Assembly: GCA_029210175.1 (NCBI GenBank)
Contig: JARGPL010000029.1
Span: forward strand, 1 to 54,654
Source of the DNA: Minwuia sp.
GTDB taxonomy: Bacteria > Pseudomonadota > Alphaproteobacteria > Minwuiales > Minwuiaceae
DNA: 54,654 nucleotides
Reading direction: 5' to 3'
In this document: positions 35,894-48,700 of the stretch, piece after piece
How the letters are laid out: every line of letters starts with the position of its first letter
Numbering within the stretch: position 1 is the first letter of the stretch
Notes under the pieces: generated by a model
Seen by the model: only the letters and a program-made list of their open reading frames with translations
What the model was told of the DNA's origin: nothing
Databases searched by the model: none
Made by a program: the position numbers and the translations under genes

Positions 35894-35997
35894 CACGCTT
35901 CTCCGATCCGACCAGCGCCGCAAAGCGTAGACACCGGATCGGCGCTCCGCTGGTCCGGCATGACTGGTTGGGTGCTGGGCCGGGACCAGAGTTCCCC

Positions 35998-36561
35998 TCA
36001 GTCTGCCGCCTTCATGGCGCGGTTCAGGTCTGGGTGGGCCTTGTGGCGGGCCATCTCTTCAGGGGTCAGACCATCGATCTCATGCGGGAAGACCAGCCAC
36101 TTGTCGGTCTGGTGTACGTGATAATCAGGCACCCGGTCGGTCTTGTTGAGATGCGGCTTCCAGTAGACCGTTGCAACGCGGATTTCGTCGGGAGTGTTGC
36201 GGCGGCACTTGCGCCTGATTTCCTGGATCACGGCATCGATGCTGCGCCCGGAATCGAACGTGTCATCGACGATCAGCAACTGATCATCCGCCGAGATATT
36301 GTCGATGATGTAGTTCAGGCCGAAGACGCGCACGGTGGATGCCTGCTGCCCCGGGGCAAGATAGGACGCGGTGCGGATGGCAATGTGATCGTTCTGCACA
36401 CCGTAGTAATCAAGCACCTCATGCACCGCGATGCCGATGGGTGCCCCGCCGCGCCAGATGCCGACGATGAACGACGGGCGATAGCCGCTTTCATAGATCC
36501 GCAGACCCAGCTCGAACGAGTCGCGCAGCAGTTCGTCTGCAGTGATGAATGTCTTGTCCAC
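35998..36561 (-). CDS. purine-type phosphoribosyltransferase
   Basis: A 187-residue PRTase-fold protein. The PRPP loop is 'LLIVDDTFDSGRSID' with acidic pair D99-D100 and the T-x-D-S-G signature, and the PPi loop is near 'VGIWRGGAPIGIAVHEVL'. It looks like the hypoxanthine/xanthine-guanine PRTase group that salvages purine bases, but the C-terminal base-binding 'KPHLNKTDRVPDYHV' does not fix the substrate. It starts 16 nt after the hlyD stop in the same direction, so it may be transcribed with the secretion genes, an odd partnership probably without functional meaning. Confidence 0.85.
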   Translation of the reverse strand: MDKTFITADELLRDSFELGLRIYESGYRPSFIVGIWRGGAPIGIAVHEVLDYYGVQNDHIAIRTASYLAPGQQASTVRVFGLNYIIDNISADDQLLIVDDTFDSGRSIDAVIQEIRRKCRRNTPDEIRVATVYWKPHLNKTDRVPDYHVHQTDKWLVFPHEIDGLTPEEMARHKAHPDLNRAMKAAD

Positions 36562-36577
36562 GTCTGCCCCCCGGCCG

Positions 36578-37879
36578 TTATCTTTCCCGGAAGCCTTCCT
36601 GCTTCAGGCGCAGGAACGGTTTCAGCAGGAACGTCATGACAGAGCGTTCGCCGGTGTGAATGTCAACGGCGGCCTGCATGCCGGGTGTGATGGGCAGCAA
36701 TGCGCCGGACTTGTCAACGAAGCCGCCCGTGGTCTCGACAACCACGTCGAAGTAAGGCTCCCCCGTCGACGGCAGACGGTTCGCGTCTGCACCGATGCGG
36801 GTCACGCGCCCTTCAAGCGCGCCGAACTGGAAGAAGTCATAGGCCGTCACCTTCACCAGCGCCTTCTGCCCGACCTCCACATAGCCCCGGTCGTTTGGGT
36901 TCAGCCGGGCCAGCACGACCAGCCGCTCGTCCAGTGGCACGATCTCCATGATCGCATCGCCTGAACGGATGACGCCGCCAATCGTGTTCGCGACGAGGTT
37001 CTTGACGATGCCAGCGATGGGACTGCGGATGGTGGCACGCAGTTGCTGGTCGTCGGCCTGGGTCAGCAGTTCGGACAGCCGACCGATTTCCTGTTCCGCC
37101 TTGGCCAGCGCTTCGGATGCTTCGGACCGGAACCGCAGTTCCTCTTCCTTCAGCAGTTCCCGTGCCTCATCGATACCTGCATTGATGCGCGGAATCGACT
37201 TGTTGGCGGTATTCAGCTTGCCCTGCAGGTCGGTGACTTCCGCCTCCAGCGCCAGATGTTCCAGCTTGGGCGTCAGTTCCCGTTCCACCAGGCGTTGCGA
37301 CATTTCAAACCGCCGCTGCTGGACGGCCAGGTTGCCATCGATGCTGCGTCGCTTGGACTGCAGTTCCGCCAGTTCGGCCTGACGCTGGCGCAGCTTGGCA
37401 CGCAGGGCGCCAAGCTGGGTCTTGTACTGCGCATTGCGCGAATTGTAGGCGTCGCGCTCATTCTCCACCAACTCGGGGCGACGCTCGACCACCTCCGCAG
37501 GCAGGTCCAGCGGTTCCCCTGTCGCCAGGGCGCGGTGTCGGGCAGCATTCAGCATCAGCCCGTCGATGCGATAGCTGATTTCCTCCCGGTTCGCCTGGCT
37601 GGGAGCCAGATCGATCTGCACCAGCGGCTGCCCCTCTTCCACGATGTCGCCATCGCGGACCAGCAGTTCCTCGACAATGCCGCCTTCCAGATGCTGGATC
37701 AGACGCACCTTGCCCTGCGGCTTCACTTCGCCCGGGGCGACGGCAACCTCGTCCAGCTTGGCCGTCGCGGCCCAGACGCCGAAACCCGTGAGCAGCAGGA
37801 TGACAATCAGGGCGATCGCCCGCCAGAGCGTGGCACGGGCCTGACGCTGCATTCGGTCGATGCGTTCATCGGTGGTCAT
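36578..37879 (-). CDS. type I secretion membrane fusion protein (HlyD family)
   Basis: A 433-residue periplasmic adaptor. A short cytosolic start is followed by one transmembrane helix ('IALIVILLLTGFGVWAATAK', about residues 20-40). Then come the first half of the lipoyl/barrel-sandwich domain ('APGEVKPQGKVRLIQHLEGG', 'LLVRDGDIVEEGQPL'), a long alpha-helical hairpin rich in Glu, Leu and Arg (about 110-265), and the second half ('IRSPIAGIVKNLVANTIGGV') with a C-terminal beta-barrel. It bridges the ABC transporter and an outer-membrane TolC-type channel, which is not in the window. It overlaps the ABC gene by 4 nt (ATGA). Confidence 0.95.
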   Translation of the reverse strand: MTTDERIDRMQRQARATLWRAIALIVILLLTGFGVWAATAKLDEVAVAPGEVKPQGKVRLIQHLEGGIVEELLVRDGDIVEEGQPLVQIDLAPSQANREEISYRIDGLMLNAARHRALATGEPLDLPAEVVERRPELVENERDAYNSRNAQYKTQLGALRAKLRQRQAELAELQSKRRSIDGNLAVQQRRFEMSQRLVERELTPKLEHLALEAEVTDLQGKLNTANKSIPRINAGIDEARELLKEEELRFRSEASEALAKAEQEIGRLSELLTQADDQQLRATIRSPIAGIVKNLVANTIGGVIRSGDAIMEIVPLDERLVVLARLNPNDRGYVEVGQKALVKVTAYDFFQFGALEGRVTRIGADANRLPSTGEPYFDVVVETTGGFVDKSGALLPITPGMQAAVDIHTGERSVMTFLLKPFLRLKQEGFRER

Positions 37880-39660
37880 GACGTGGCCTCAGCTGGCGCA
37901 GATGGCGCTTCGGCTGGCGCTGCGCCTGGTGCGGGCGGCGGTGTGATCGGCTGCGGCGCCGCGGGGCGACGCTGCATGATGCTGGGCAGCATCTGCTTTG
38001 CCGGACCACCACGCACGATGATCCCCTTGTCCAGCACGACGATGTTGTCACAGGCGCTCAACAGGATGCCGCTGTGCGAGACCATGATGATGGTGTGATC
38101 GCGTGACAGGGCTTTCAGTTGCTCACCCAGCGATTCTTCGGCGGCCCGGTCCAGACTGGCCGATGGTTCATCCAGCAGCAGCACGGGCGGATCCCCGATC
38201 AGGGCACGGGCAATGGCCAGACGCTGGCGCTGACCGCCAGACAGAGTCCGCCCCCCTTCCCCCACCACGGTGCCATAGCCATCGGGCAGGTCGACGATGA
38301 AATCATGCGCGCCAACCGCCTGCGCTGCGGCCAGCACGGCATCATCGTCTATGTCGTCGCGCCCGCGCGCCAGGTTGTCGCGAATGGTGCCTGCCAGCAG
38401 CACGTTCTCCTGCGGCACATAGCCGATCCAGCGTGCATATTGGGCCAGCGGGAACTGGGTGATGTCCGCGCCATCCAGCAGCACCCGACCGCTCTGCGGC
38501 TGATAGAGGTTCATCAACAGCTTCAGCAGCGTTGTCTTGCCGGACCCGTTCGGGCCGACGATCGCGTGCATGCCACCCGCCGGAAACTTCAGCCGGATTT
38601 CCCGCAGGACAGGTTCCTGATCCGGTGCGAAGGCAAACGTCATCCCCTCCACCGTCATCGCGCCATCCGGACGGGGCAGATCAATCGCCTGTTCCTGATG
38701 ATCGTCAGGCAGCGCCAGAACCTCCGTCAGGCGTCGTCCGGCCTGACGGGCCATGACCAGCGCCCGCCACTGGGTCACCAACTGCGCGAAGGGCCCGACA
38801 ATCCGCGATGCCAGCATGTTGGTCGCCACAAGCGAGCCGATGGAGATCTGCTGGTCCATGATGGCCAGCGCGCCTGTCGTCGTGATGGCGATGGTGGTGA
38901 TGACCGTCAGGCTGACGCCTACGTTGCCATAGGTGTCAGCGATCCGCCCGCGATCCATCGCATTGTCGATCGCGTCCACCTGTCGGTCACGCCACATGGG
39001 CACAACCGCCTGTTCCAGCGAAAGCGCCTTGATCGTCGTCCGGTTGGCGACGATGTCAGCCAGGAAGGCGTCCCGCCCGATGGACGTCGTGCGTTCCTTG
39101 TTGGTCGCAGACCCGATCGCGAAGCCGGACCGCAAGGCAAACAGAATGAAGACGACAGCCGCCGTGACCACCACCCAGACCAGCGGTTCCGCAACCACGT
39201 AGATGATCGCGATGAACAGGACGGCAAACGGCAGGTCGACCAGCATGATGACGGGAGGACCCGCCACCGCATTGCGCACCGTATCCGAGTCCCGGAACAG
39301 CCCCTGCCAGAATGCGGCAGGCCGTGCCTCCAGCACCCGCAGCGGCATCCGCCCCAGCTTCTCGAACAATACCTGTCCGAAATGCAGGTCGAACCGCAGC
39401 GATGCCCGTTGCACCGCGCGGCTGCGTGTCTGGCGCAAGAGGAAGTCGAACAGGATGACGATCGCCATGCCCACGGCAAGGCCCTGCAGGGTCGTCAGCC
39501 CGGCCTTGGCGACGACACGGTCATAGACCTGAAGCACGAAGACGGGCACCGCCAGCGCCAGCACGTTGATGAACAGGCTGAGCAGCAACAGTTCACCGGT
39601 CGCAGGCCAGACCGGTTTGACGAGCGCACGAAAGCCGCCCTGTTTCGACGCGTCAGCCAT
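37876..39660 (-). CDS. type I secretion ABC transporter/ATPase
   Basis: A 594-residue fused permease-ATPase that drives export of RTX proteins. The N-terminus goes straight into transmembrane segments ('LLLSLFINVLALAVPVFVL', 'DLPFAVLFIAIIYVVAEPL') without the C39-peptidase-like domain of HlyB or LapB types, so it is PrtD-like in layout. The nucleotide-binding domain has Walker A 'GPNGSGKTT', Q-loop 'VPQENVLL', signature 'LSGGQRQRLA', Walker B 'VLLLDEPSASLD' and the H-loop 'MVSHS'. A 40-residue Pro/Ala tail follows. It starts 50 bp after the giant RTX gene, its likely substrate. Confidence 0.95.
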   Translation of the reverse strand: MADASKQGGFRALVKPVWPATGELLLLSLFINVLALAVPVFVLQVYDRVVAKAGLTTLQGLAVGMAIVILFDFLLRQTRSRAVQRASLRFDLHFGQVLFEKLGRMPLRVLEARPAAFWQGLFRDSDTVRNAVAGPPVIMLVDLPFAVLFIAIIYVVAEPLVWVVVTAAVVFILFALRSGFAIGSATNKERTTSIGRDAFLADIVANRTTIKALSLEQAVVPMWRDRQVDAIDNAMDRGRIADTYGNVGVSLTVITTIAITTTGALAIMDQQISIGSLVATNMLASRIVGPFAQLVTQWRALVMARQAGRRLTEVLALPDDHQEQAIDLPRPDGAMTVEGMTFAFAPDQEPVLREIRLKFPAGGMHAIVGPNGSGKTTLLKLLMNLYQPQSGRVLLDGADITQFPLAQYARWIGYVPQENVLLAGTIRDNLARGRDDIDDDAVLAAAQAVGAHDFIVDLPDGYGTVVGEGGRTLSGGQRQRLAIARALIGDPPVLLLDEPSASLDRAAEESLGEQLKALSRDHTIIMVSHSGILLSACDNIVVLDKGIIVRGGPAKQMLPSIMQRRPAAPQPITPPPAPGAAPAEAPSAPAEATS

Positions 39661-39710
39661 TCAGCGCCCTGAAACCCGAGCGGGTGCGGCCAGCCTGCGT
39701 CTGATCATGA

Positions 39711-42700
39711 TCAGTTTTCAACCTGGCCACCGCCACCGATGAACGCCAGGTCCCCGGCGACAACCGACGCACCGTTCATGTCAGCGACCACCTGATAACC
39801 CTCGCTCTGCAGGTCGTCATCATAGATCAGATGTGTGCCATCGAAGATGTAGGCGACAAACCCCTGGCCGCCGCTGTTGGTGCCGTCATAGGCCTCACTG
39901 ATCTCGATGAAGCCACCGATGCCAATGCCCTCGAACCCGCCATCCAGATCGAAGGAGATCTGATCGGTGCCGGACACGAAGTCGTCGATCAGATCAACCG
40001 CCTGGCCGGATGCAGCAACGGTGATATTCGTGGCGATCGTCGTGATGTCACCCAGGCTGGAGTGCAGGAATTCATCCGAACCGGCGCCACCGACCAGCGT
40101 ATCAACACCGCCGCCGCCTTCCAGCAGATCGTCGCCACCATCACCCTGCAGTTGCTCATTTGCATTGCTGCCGAAGATGTCATCGTTCTGCGCACTGCCA
40201 ACAACACGTTCAATGCTGGTCAGCTGATCCTGATCGCCAAAGGTATCGGTCGCGGTTCCGGTGCTGAGATCCACGGTCACTCCCAGGCCACCGGCTTCAT
40301 TATCGTAGGCGATCGCATCAAAGCCATCGCCGCCATCAATGGTGTCGTCGCCGGCATCGCCCTGCACGCTGTCGTCGCCTGCGCCCAGGTCAATTGTGCC
40401 GCCACCGCCGCCGCCGACGATGGTGTCATTGCCGTCGCCGCCGAACAGGTCATCGGCTCCGCCGGAACCGCCATTCAGCGTGTCGTTGCCGCCGCCACCG
40501 ATCAGCGTGTCATTCAGGTTGCCGCCAACCAGTTCATCGTTGGAGCTGCTGCCCGTCAGGCTGACGAATTCAAAACCGCTGATGGTCTTGCTGTCGCCGA
40601 TCTGGTTCAGAATGGTGGCCTGGGTGATGTCGTCATCCGTGCCCTGCGTGATGACGCTGTTCACACTGCCGGAGAAGTCGGCGATCAGCAGATCGATGCC
40701 ATTGCCGCCGAACAGGGTGTCGTTGTTCGTGCCTGCGTTGATGGTGTCATTGCCATCGCCGCCGTCAATGACGTCGGATTTGTCGATAGCCGCGAAATCC
40801 ACAGTGTCATTGCCTGAGCCAAGCGTGGCGTTCAGGGCCTCGATCGACGTGATCGACGTTCCATCAGCAAAGACATCCGTCCCGTCGTCCGCCGCAATAT
40901 TCATGTCTTCGGTGATTGACGAGAAGTCACCGGCCAGCAGATCGATACCAGCACCACCGTCGAATTCACCAGACGCGGAACCAGTCATGAAATCATCACC
41001 GATCCCGCCGCTGATCAGGTCCGAACCGCCGGAACCGCCATGCAGGGTGTCGCCGCCACCGTTGCCGATCAGCGTGTCATCGAACGCACCACCCACCAGT
41101 TCGTCATTGCTGGAACTGCCCGTCAGGCTGGCAATCTCGAACCCGTCGATGGTCTTGCTGTCGCCGATCTGGTTGATGATCGTGGCCTGTGTGATGTCGT
41201 CATCCGTGCCCTGCGTGATGACGCTGTTCACACTGCCGGAGAAGTCGGCGATCAGCAGATCGATGCCATTGCCACCGGACAGGGTGTCATTGTTCGTGCC
41301 TGCGTCGATGGTGTCATTGCCATCGCCGCCGTCAATGACATCGGATTTGTCGATGCCAGCAAAATCCACCGAGTCATTGCCGGAGCCAAGTGTGGCTTTC
41401 AGGGCCTCGATGGACGTGATCGACGTTCCATCAGCAAAGACATCCGTCCCGTCATCGGCCGCGATGATCATGTCTTCGGTGATCGAAGAGAAATCGCCGC
41501 CCAGAAGGTCAATGCCTGCACCGCCGTCGAAGGTGCCTGTTGCGGAACCGGTCATGATGTCGTCACCCGCACCGCCGCTGATCCGATCCGATCCGCCGGA
41601 GCCGCCATGCAGCGTGTCGCCGCCTTCGTTGCCGACCAGCGTGTCATCGAACGCACCGCCGACCAGTTCGTCATTGCTGGAACTGCCGGTCAGATCGACG
41701 CGCTCGAACCCGTCGATGGTCTTGGAATCGCCGATCTGGTTGATGATCGTGGCCTGTGTGATGTCGTCATCCGTGCCCTGCGTGATGACGCTGTTCACAC
41801 TGCCGGAAAAGTCGGCGATCAGCAGATCGATGCCATTGCCGCCCGCAAGCGTATCGTTGCCCCTACCCGCATCAATCGTGTCATCGCCGTCGCCACCATC
41901 GATGACGTCCGTCTTGTCCGTGTTGCTGAAGTCGATGATGTCATCGCCGGAACCGAGCACCGCGTTCAGCGCCTCGATCGAGGTGATGCTGGTGCCGTCG
42001 CCCAGAACGGCCTGACCGCCCAGGTCATCGATGATGATGGTTTCGCCGATTGACGAGAGATCGATATCGAGCTGATCAATGCCGTCGCCACCATCGAGAT
42101 CGGAGCCGACAGTACCCGTCAGCGTGTCATTTCCGGCACCACCGGAAATGATATCCACACCGCCCGAACCACCGTGAAGCGTATCGTTGCCGCCGTTACC
42201 GGTCAGCGTGTCATCCAGCGCCCCGCCAACCAGTTCGTCGCCCGCGTTGCCGCCGGTCAGACTGGCCTGTTCAAAACCACTTATGGTCTTGGACCCGCCA
42301 ACCTGGAACAGGGACGTTGCCTGGGTGATGTCCTCGTCCGTACCCTGCACGATGACGCTGTTCGCATCGCCGGAGAAGTCGGCGATCAGCAGGTCAGTTC
42401 CGTTACCGCCTTCGAGTACATCGATACCTTCGCCGCCATCAATGGTGTCATCACCATCCTGACCCTTCAGCGTGTCAGCGCCACCCAGACCGCTGAGCAG
42501 ATCCGCACCACCGCGGCCTTCGAACAGCTCGGACGCCGCTGAACCGCTGATCGTGTCATCGCCATCACGAGAGCCACGAATGGCCTCCACGTTGAAAAGC
42601 TGATCAACGAAATCGAAGCCACCCTGGCGGACATTCGCCGTTTCCGCCGTCAGATCCACATCCACGAACTCGACTGTCGCGCGGTCATAGCGGACCAGAT

Positions 42701-45700
42701 CGAACCCACCCACACCATCGACGATATCGTTGCCGAAGCGGGTGATGAAACGGTCATCCCCCGCAGAACCGATCATGATGTCGTCATTGTCGGACCCGCG
42801 GAATTCATCGACATTGCTGAACGTATCGACCCCGCCATCGCCGTCATCGCTGGTCTGGCCAAGTGCGATGTTGAGGTTGACGCCACCAGCAGCACCGACA
42901 TAGTCGAGCCTGTCGAAACCATCACCGCCGGTGAAGTCGTCATTGCCTGCGCCGCCGCGGAACTGGATGAATTCATTCGTGTCGACCAGATCGACGGCGA
43001 AGATGTCATCACCCTGGCTGCCGGTGATCTGCAAGCCACCGACGTTGCCATCGATCAGATCAACGTTCTGCAGGGTATCCGTGCCGCTCGCCTTTACCAC
43101 CGTGCCATCGGCGTCAGTGATGCTGCCTGCAACACCGACAACCTCGGCGCTGTAGTCGAGAACGAAGAAACCGGAGCCCGGGTTATCGAAGTTGACCGTA
43201 TCGTTGCCCGTACCCGTTATGATCACCTCACCACTGCCGTCGTTGCTGCCCGGCAGGATCGTGTCATCCCCTGCGCCGCCCTCCAGCACGTCGCTACCCG
43301 AACCGCCACGCAGCAGGTCGTTGTCATCGCCACCGATCAGGCTGTCGTCGCCCGTTGCACCGATCAGGGTGTCGTTGCCACCCAGACCGTCCAGCGTGTC
43401 ATCCCCGGCCCCGCCGACGAGCAGATTGGCATCGCCATCACCGGTCAACAGATTGGCATTGGCATCGCCGACCTGTGCCTGTCCGGTGTTGTCGACCCCG
43501 AACACGATGAATGCGGCGTCATAGAGACCGCCGCCGGATGCCGTGTAATAGGAACTCAAGGCGACATCGTCGAAGCCGTCACCATTGACATCACCCAGGA
43601 ACGCCACTTCGCGCCCCGTGTAGGTGCCGGTATCCGCACCGCGGATCACGAGGCCGTTCAGCCCGTCGAAATCGTCCGGGGATATCTGGCTGGCAAATCC
43701 GCCATCGGTGCCGAAGACCACATAGACCTCACCCAGACCGTAGTTGCCACTGTAGTCGGCGTTGAACGCACCAACCAGCAGATCACCGAAGCCATCGCCG
43801 TTGGCATCACCGCCCCCATCAACCGCGAACCCGACCGAGTCGGCTTCGCTCCGCCCGAAGATGGCAAAACCATCGTTGCCATCCAGCGCGATCAGCGAGG
43901 TATCGATGTTTCCGGGCGTACTGGTGCCAAAGATGACGAATGCAGCGCCTGCGTCGTTCGCCACATCATCATTGTAGGGCGACCCGATGATCACATCATC
44001 CAGGCCATCGCCGTTCACGTCACCTGCGCCGCTGACCGCATGGCCCAGCGCATCCGAGGCCTGACTGCCAGTGATCACGATGGCCTCATTGGCGGTCACG
44101 AGATCATCCACCAGGGTGGACTGGGCAATATCCCCGGTCCCGAAGATCACGAAGGCTTCGCCGGAACCATCGGCATCCGGCGCACCGACGATAATGTCGT
44201 CGAAGCCGTCACCGTTGAAATCACCGGCAAAGTCGACGGATTCACCAAAGCGGGCGAACTGGTCCTGACCCTGGATCACCGCCGCCCGACCGGTGGCAAG
44301 CAATGTGCCCGCGTCCGTGCCCGCAACGAACGGGTCCGTGCTGCCGAAGACCACGAAGACCTCACCCGCAGCATTCGCCTGACCGTAGGTACTGGATGCC
44401 GCCCCGATGATCAGATCATCGATGCCGTCACCATTGAAGTCACCACCACCGGCAATCGAATAACCCAGTTCACCGATACCGGCGCTGTTGGCCAGAATGG
44501 TGAAACCGTCGGAACCGTCCAGATTGCTGACGTCCAGATCTGCACCGAGACCATCCTCAGTGCCGAAGACGACCGTTACCTCACCCGTGCCATAGACGTT
44601 GCGGGTGTATTCGTTGCGCGCCGAGATTGCGAAGTCATTGAAGCCGTCGCCGTTCAGATCGCCGATACCCGCCACGTCATAGCCGAAGATGCCAAAGGGC
44701 GAGATATCACTCTGGAACGGCTCGAAGCCAAGCCCCACGGTGTCAAGATTATCGGTATTCTGCGTGAACCCGGGCGTTGTGTTGCCAAACAGGACGAATG
44801 CCTCACCCGTCGTCTGGCTCTGCCCCTCACCGTAGTAGGTCGTGCCATACCCGGCACCGACGATGATGTCGTCCAGGCCATCGCCATTGATGTCGCCAAT
44901 ACCGTCGATACCGAAGCCGAACTTTTCACCCGATTCCGCGCTGCCAAAGATGAAGCCAATGGTTGCGTCGAAGTCATTACCGAGATCGAGCAGTGGATCG
45001 ATCGGCTGCGCATCTGCAAAGACGAAATCGTCCGCCGCCAGGTCGCCCACCAGCACATCAATCAGAGTGACCGCATCGACCTCGCCCAGCTGGATCGTCG
45101 TATTGGTGCCGTCATCGCTCGCCAGTTCCAGCAGACCGGTCAGGTTCTGGATACCGAAGGCTGAAACATCCAGCGCGTCGTCGGTTCCTGCACCGGCGAC
45201 AAAATCAAAGACGAAGTTGCTGCTGCCGATGCCTTCAATGGCAATGAACAGGTCATCGCCCGAATTCCCCGAGAAGCTTGTGCTGATACCAAATGTCAGT
45301 TCGTCATCGAAGTTCGATCCGGCGACCTGTTCGATGCTGATCAGGGTCTCCGCATTTCCGAAACCGTCATTCGTCACAATGCCGGTCGAAAGGTCGACCA
45401 CCACGCCCTGTTCACCATCGAAGGCAAGATAGGCGTCAATGCCATCGCCGCCATCGAAGGAATCAACGCCATCGCGGCCGATCAGCGTATCATTGCCAGC
45501 CCCACCTTTGAGGATGTCGTCGCCGCCGCGACCATCGAGCTGGTTGTCGGCATCATCACCGAACAGCGTGTCATCGCCTTCCCGCGAACCGCGCACCGAT
45601 TCAATGCTGATCAGGCTGTCCACGGTCAGGAACTGGTCGCCCGTGAACTGGACGCTCGCCGTCCCTGCCGAAAGATCGACGTCGACGAATTCGATGTTGC

Positions 45701-48700
45701 TGCGGTCATAGCGAACCAGATCGAAGCCCAGGCCGCCGTCCACGGCGTCATTGCCCCGCCCCGTGATGAAGCGGTCGTTGCCGTCTGATCCCAACAGGGT
45801 ATCGATGAACGATGACCCCTGGAATTCGTCGATCTGGCTGAAGGTATCCACACCCCCCTGCCCGTCATTCGTCGTCAGGCCCAGAGAGATATTCACGTTC
45901 ACACCCGCAGTCGCGTCCGTGTAGTCGAGCCGGTCAAAGCCGCCGCCGCCCGTGATCGTATCGTTACCGGCGCCGGCGCGGATCTGGATGAATTCATCCC
46001 CCGACAGCAGGTCGACCGTGATGATGTCGTCGCCGCTGCCAGCCTTGAGCCGCAGACCGCCCACGGAGCCATCAACCAGATCAACGCCCTGCAGGGTATC
46101 GATCTCGTCCGATTCCAGCTTGCTGATCGTGCCGTCGGTATTGCCGATATTGGCGACAATTCCGCCCGATTGCGCGGTGTAGTCCAGAATGAAGAAGCCG
46201 TCGCCCGGATCGACGAACAGGATGGTGTCATTGCCATCGCCGGTGTTGAGCACGTCTCCGATACTGCCGTCGTTGGTGCCGGACAGCAGGGTGTCGTCAC
46301 CGTCGCCACCCAGCAGCGTGTCGTTGCCGTCACCGCCGTCGATCAGATCATTGCCGCCACGGCCATCTAGCTGATTGTCCTGGGCGTCACCGGTCAGCGT
46401 GTCATTGCCGGTGCGCGAACCGCGCACGGATTCGATGTTGGTGATCGTGTCGATCGACACGCCATTGACACCGATGAACTGCACATCGGCCGAATTGATC
46501 GACAGGTCGACATTGACGAATTCGATGTTGGCGCGGTCATAGCGCAGCAGGTCGAAACCACCGGCACCGTCGACCGTGTCATCGCCCTGACGGGTGATGA
46601 AGCGATCATTGCCGTCGGAGCCTATCAGCGTGTCGGCATTGTCGGACCCGCGGAACTCGTCGATCTGGCTGAAGCTGTCGATACCGCCGAATCCGTCGAT
46701 CAGCGTCTGGCCAAGTCCCACATCAATATGCACGCCCGTTGTTGCGCCGACATAGTCCAGCCGATCAAAGCCGTCGCCGCCGGTGATCGTGTCGTTGCCA
46801 GCGCCACCGCGCACCTGGATGAACTCATCCCCGGACTGCAGGCTGGCCGTGATCACGTCCGCCCCGGCACCGCCGTTCAACTGCAAGCCGCCGACGTTGC
46901 CGTCGATCAGGTTGACACCTTCCAGCGTGTCCACGCCACCGATCTTGGTGACAGTGCCATCGACAGGCCCGATGTTGGCCGTGATCGCCGCAGTCTGATC
47001 GGAGTAGTCGACGATGAAGAAGCCTGAACCAGGTGCGTCGAACACGATCAGGTTGCTGTCGATGCCGCCCTGAATGAAGTCGCCCACACTGCCATCATTG
47101 GTGCCAGGCAGCAGTGTATCGTTGCCACCGCCGCCGATCAGGACATCCGTGCCCGCACCGCCGACCAGAAGATCCGCGCCCGCACCGCCATCAAGTGAAT
47201 CATCACCCAGCGCACCGCGCAGCACGTCCTGACCGTCAAGACCGTTCAGCGTGTCGTCGCCCTGCGCACCGGCGATCAGATTGTCGTTGGCGTCACCGCT
47301 CAATTCATCGGCGCCACTGCCTCCAACCTGGGCAAGCCCGGTATTGTCGGAACCGTACAGGACGAGAACGGAATCGGTGTTCACCGGCCCGCCATTGTAA
47401 AACAGGCCATCTTCAACAGAGAAAGCCAGATCGTCAAAACCATCGCCGTTGACGTCACCCACGATGGCAACCGTGTTGCCGATGCTGGTATTCAGCGACG
47501 TGTCGCCCCGAACCACGACGCCATTGTCACCGCCCAGGTCACCGACCGTGATCTGCTTCTCGAAACCATCATCCGAGCCGAAGACGACCAGCACCTCACC
47601 GTGCGCCGTGCCTTCATAACTGGCACCGGACACACCGATGACGATATCCGCGATACCATCACCGTTCAGGTCACCGCCCCCGGCCACATCGGTGCCGAGA
47701 TTGCTGTCGATCTGATTGCCGAAGATCGTGAACCCGCTGATGCCATCAATGGCGAGCTGCGATGCATCCACCGACTGCGCCGCACCACTGCCGAAGATCA
47801 CATGCGCCGCACCAATTTCGGTTGACCCGTAGTCGGCCCCGACTGCACCCACGACAACATCATCGAAACCATCATTGTTGATGTCGCCAGCACGGCTGAC
47901 GGCCCCGCCCACGCGGTCACCTGCGTAGCCGGAACTGATCGTGATCGCCCCGGCATCACCTGCGGTCAGATTGCCGAGCTGGACATTGCCGCTGAGGTTC
48001 TCGCTCCCGAAGACAACGAATGCATTGCCACCCTGCGCCGCCAGCGGCTCACCAATGACAAGGTCGTCCAGGCCATCGCCGTCGAAATCGCCAACGAAAT
48101 CGATATCTGCACCGAACTGTGTACCGGTTGCCCCGCCGGTGATCACCAGACCAAGATCGCCACCTTCCTGGCCTGCGATAGCATCGGTCTCCACATCCGC
48201 CGGGAAGCCATTGGCGGAACCGAACAGGACTACGACCTTGCCTTCGCCATCCGCAACCGCGCTGAAGGCCAGGTCATCGATGCCGTCACCATTGAAGTCC
48301 CCGGCACCGGCGATGGACCGGCCAAGCGAGTCAAACCCGAAGTCGTAGCTGGATGGATTGATCGCGAATCCGTTGCTGCCGTCCAGGTTGTCGACATCGA
48401 TATTCTGGGTCAGGCCGTTCGCGTCGCCGAAGATGACCGCCACGCCGCCGTAACCGGCATAGAAATCGTTGAAAAGCGCAGGTGCGCTGACTGCGAAGTC
48501 GGTGAACCCGTCACCATTGATGTCGCCAATGGCCTGAACCACCTGCCCGAAGTCGGCGTTCTCGTTGACATTGCCAGCCTGAATGTCGATGCCCCGACTG
48601 TTGGCGGCAAGGGTACCATCCTCGATCTGGACAAAATCCAGTGCAGGGTCACCGAACAGCACGAACGCTTCACCCGTGCCGTTGCCGCGATAGGAGCCAA

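Noticed and set aside
40430-42400. Regular DNA repeats that could suggest a CRISPR array
   Set aside because: The repeats are 567 nt long, coding and in frame; there are no short repeats with unique spacers and no cas genes.
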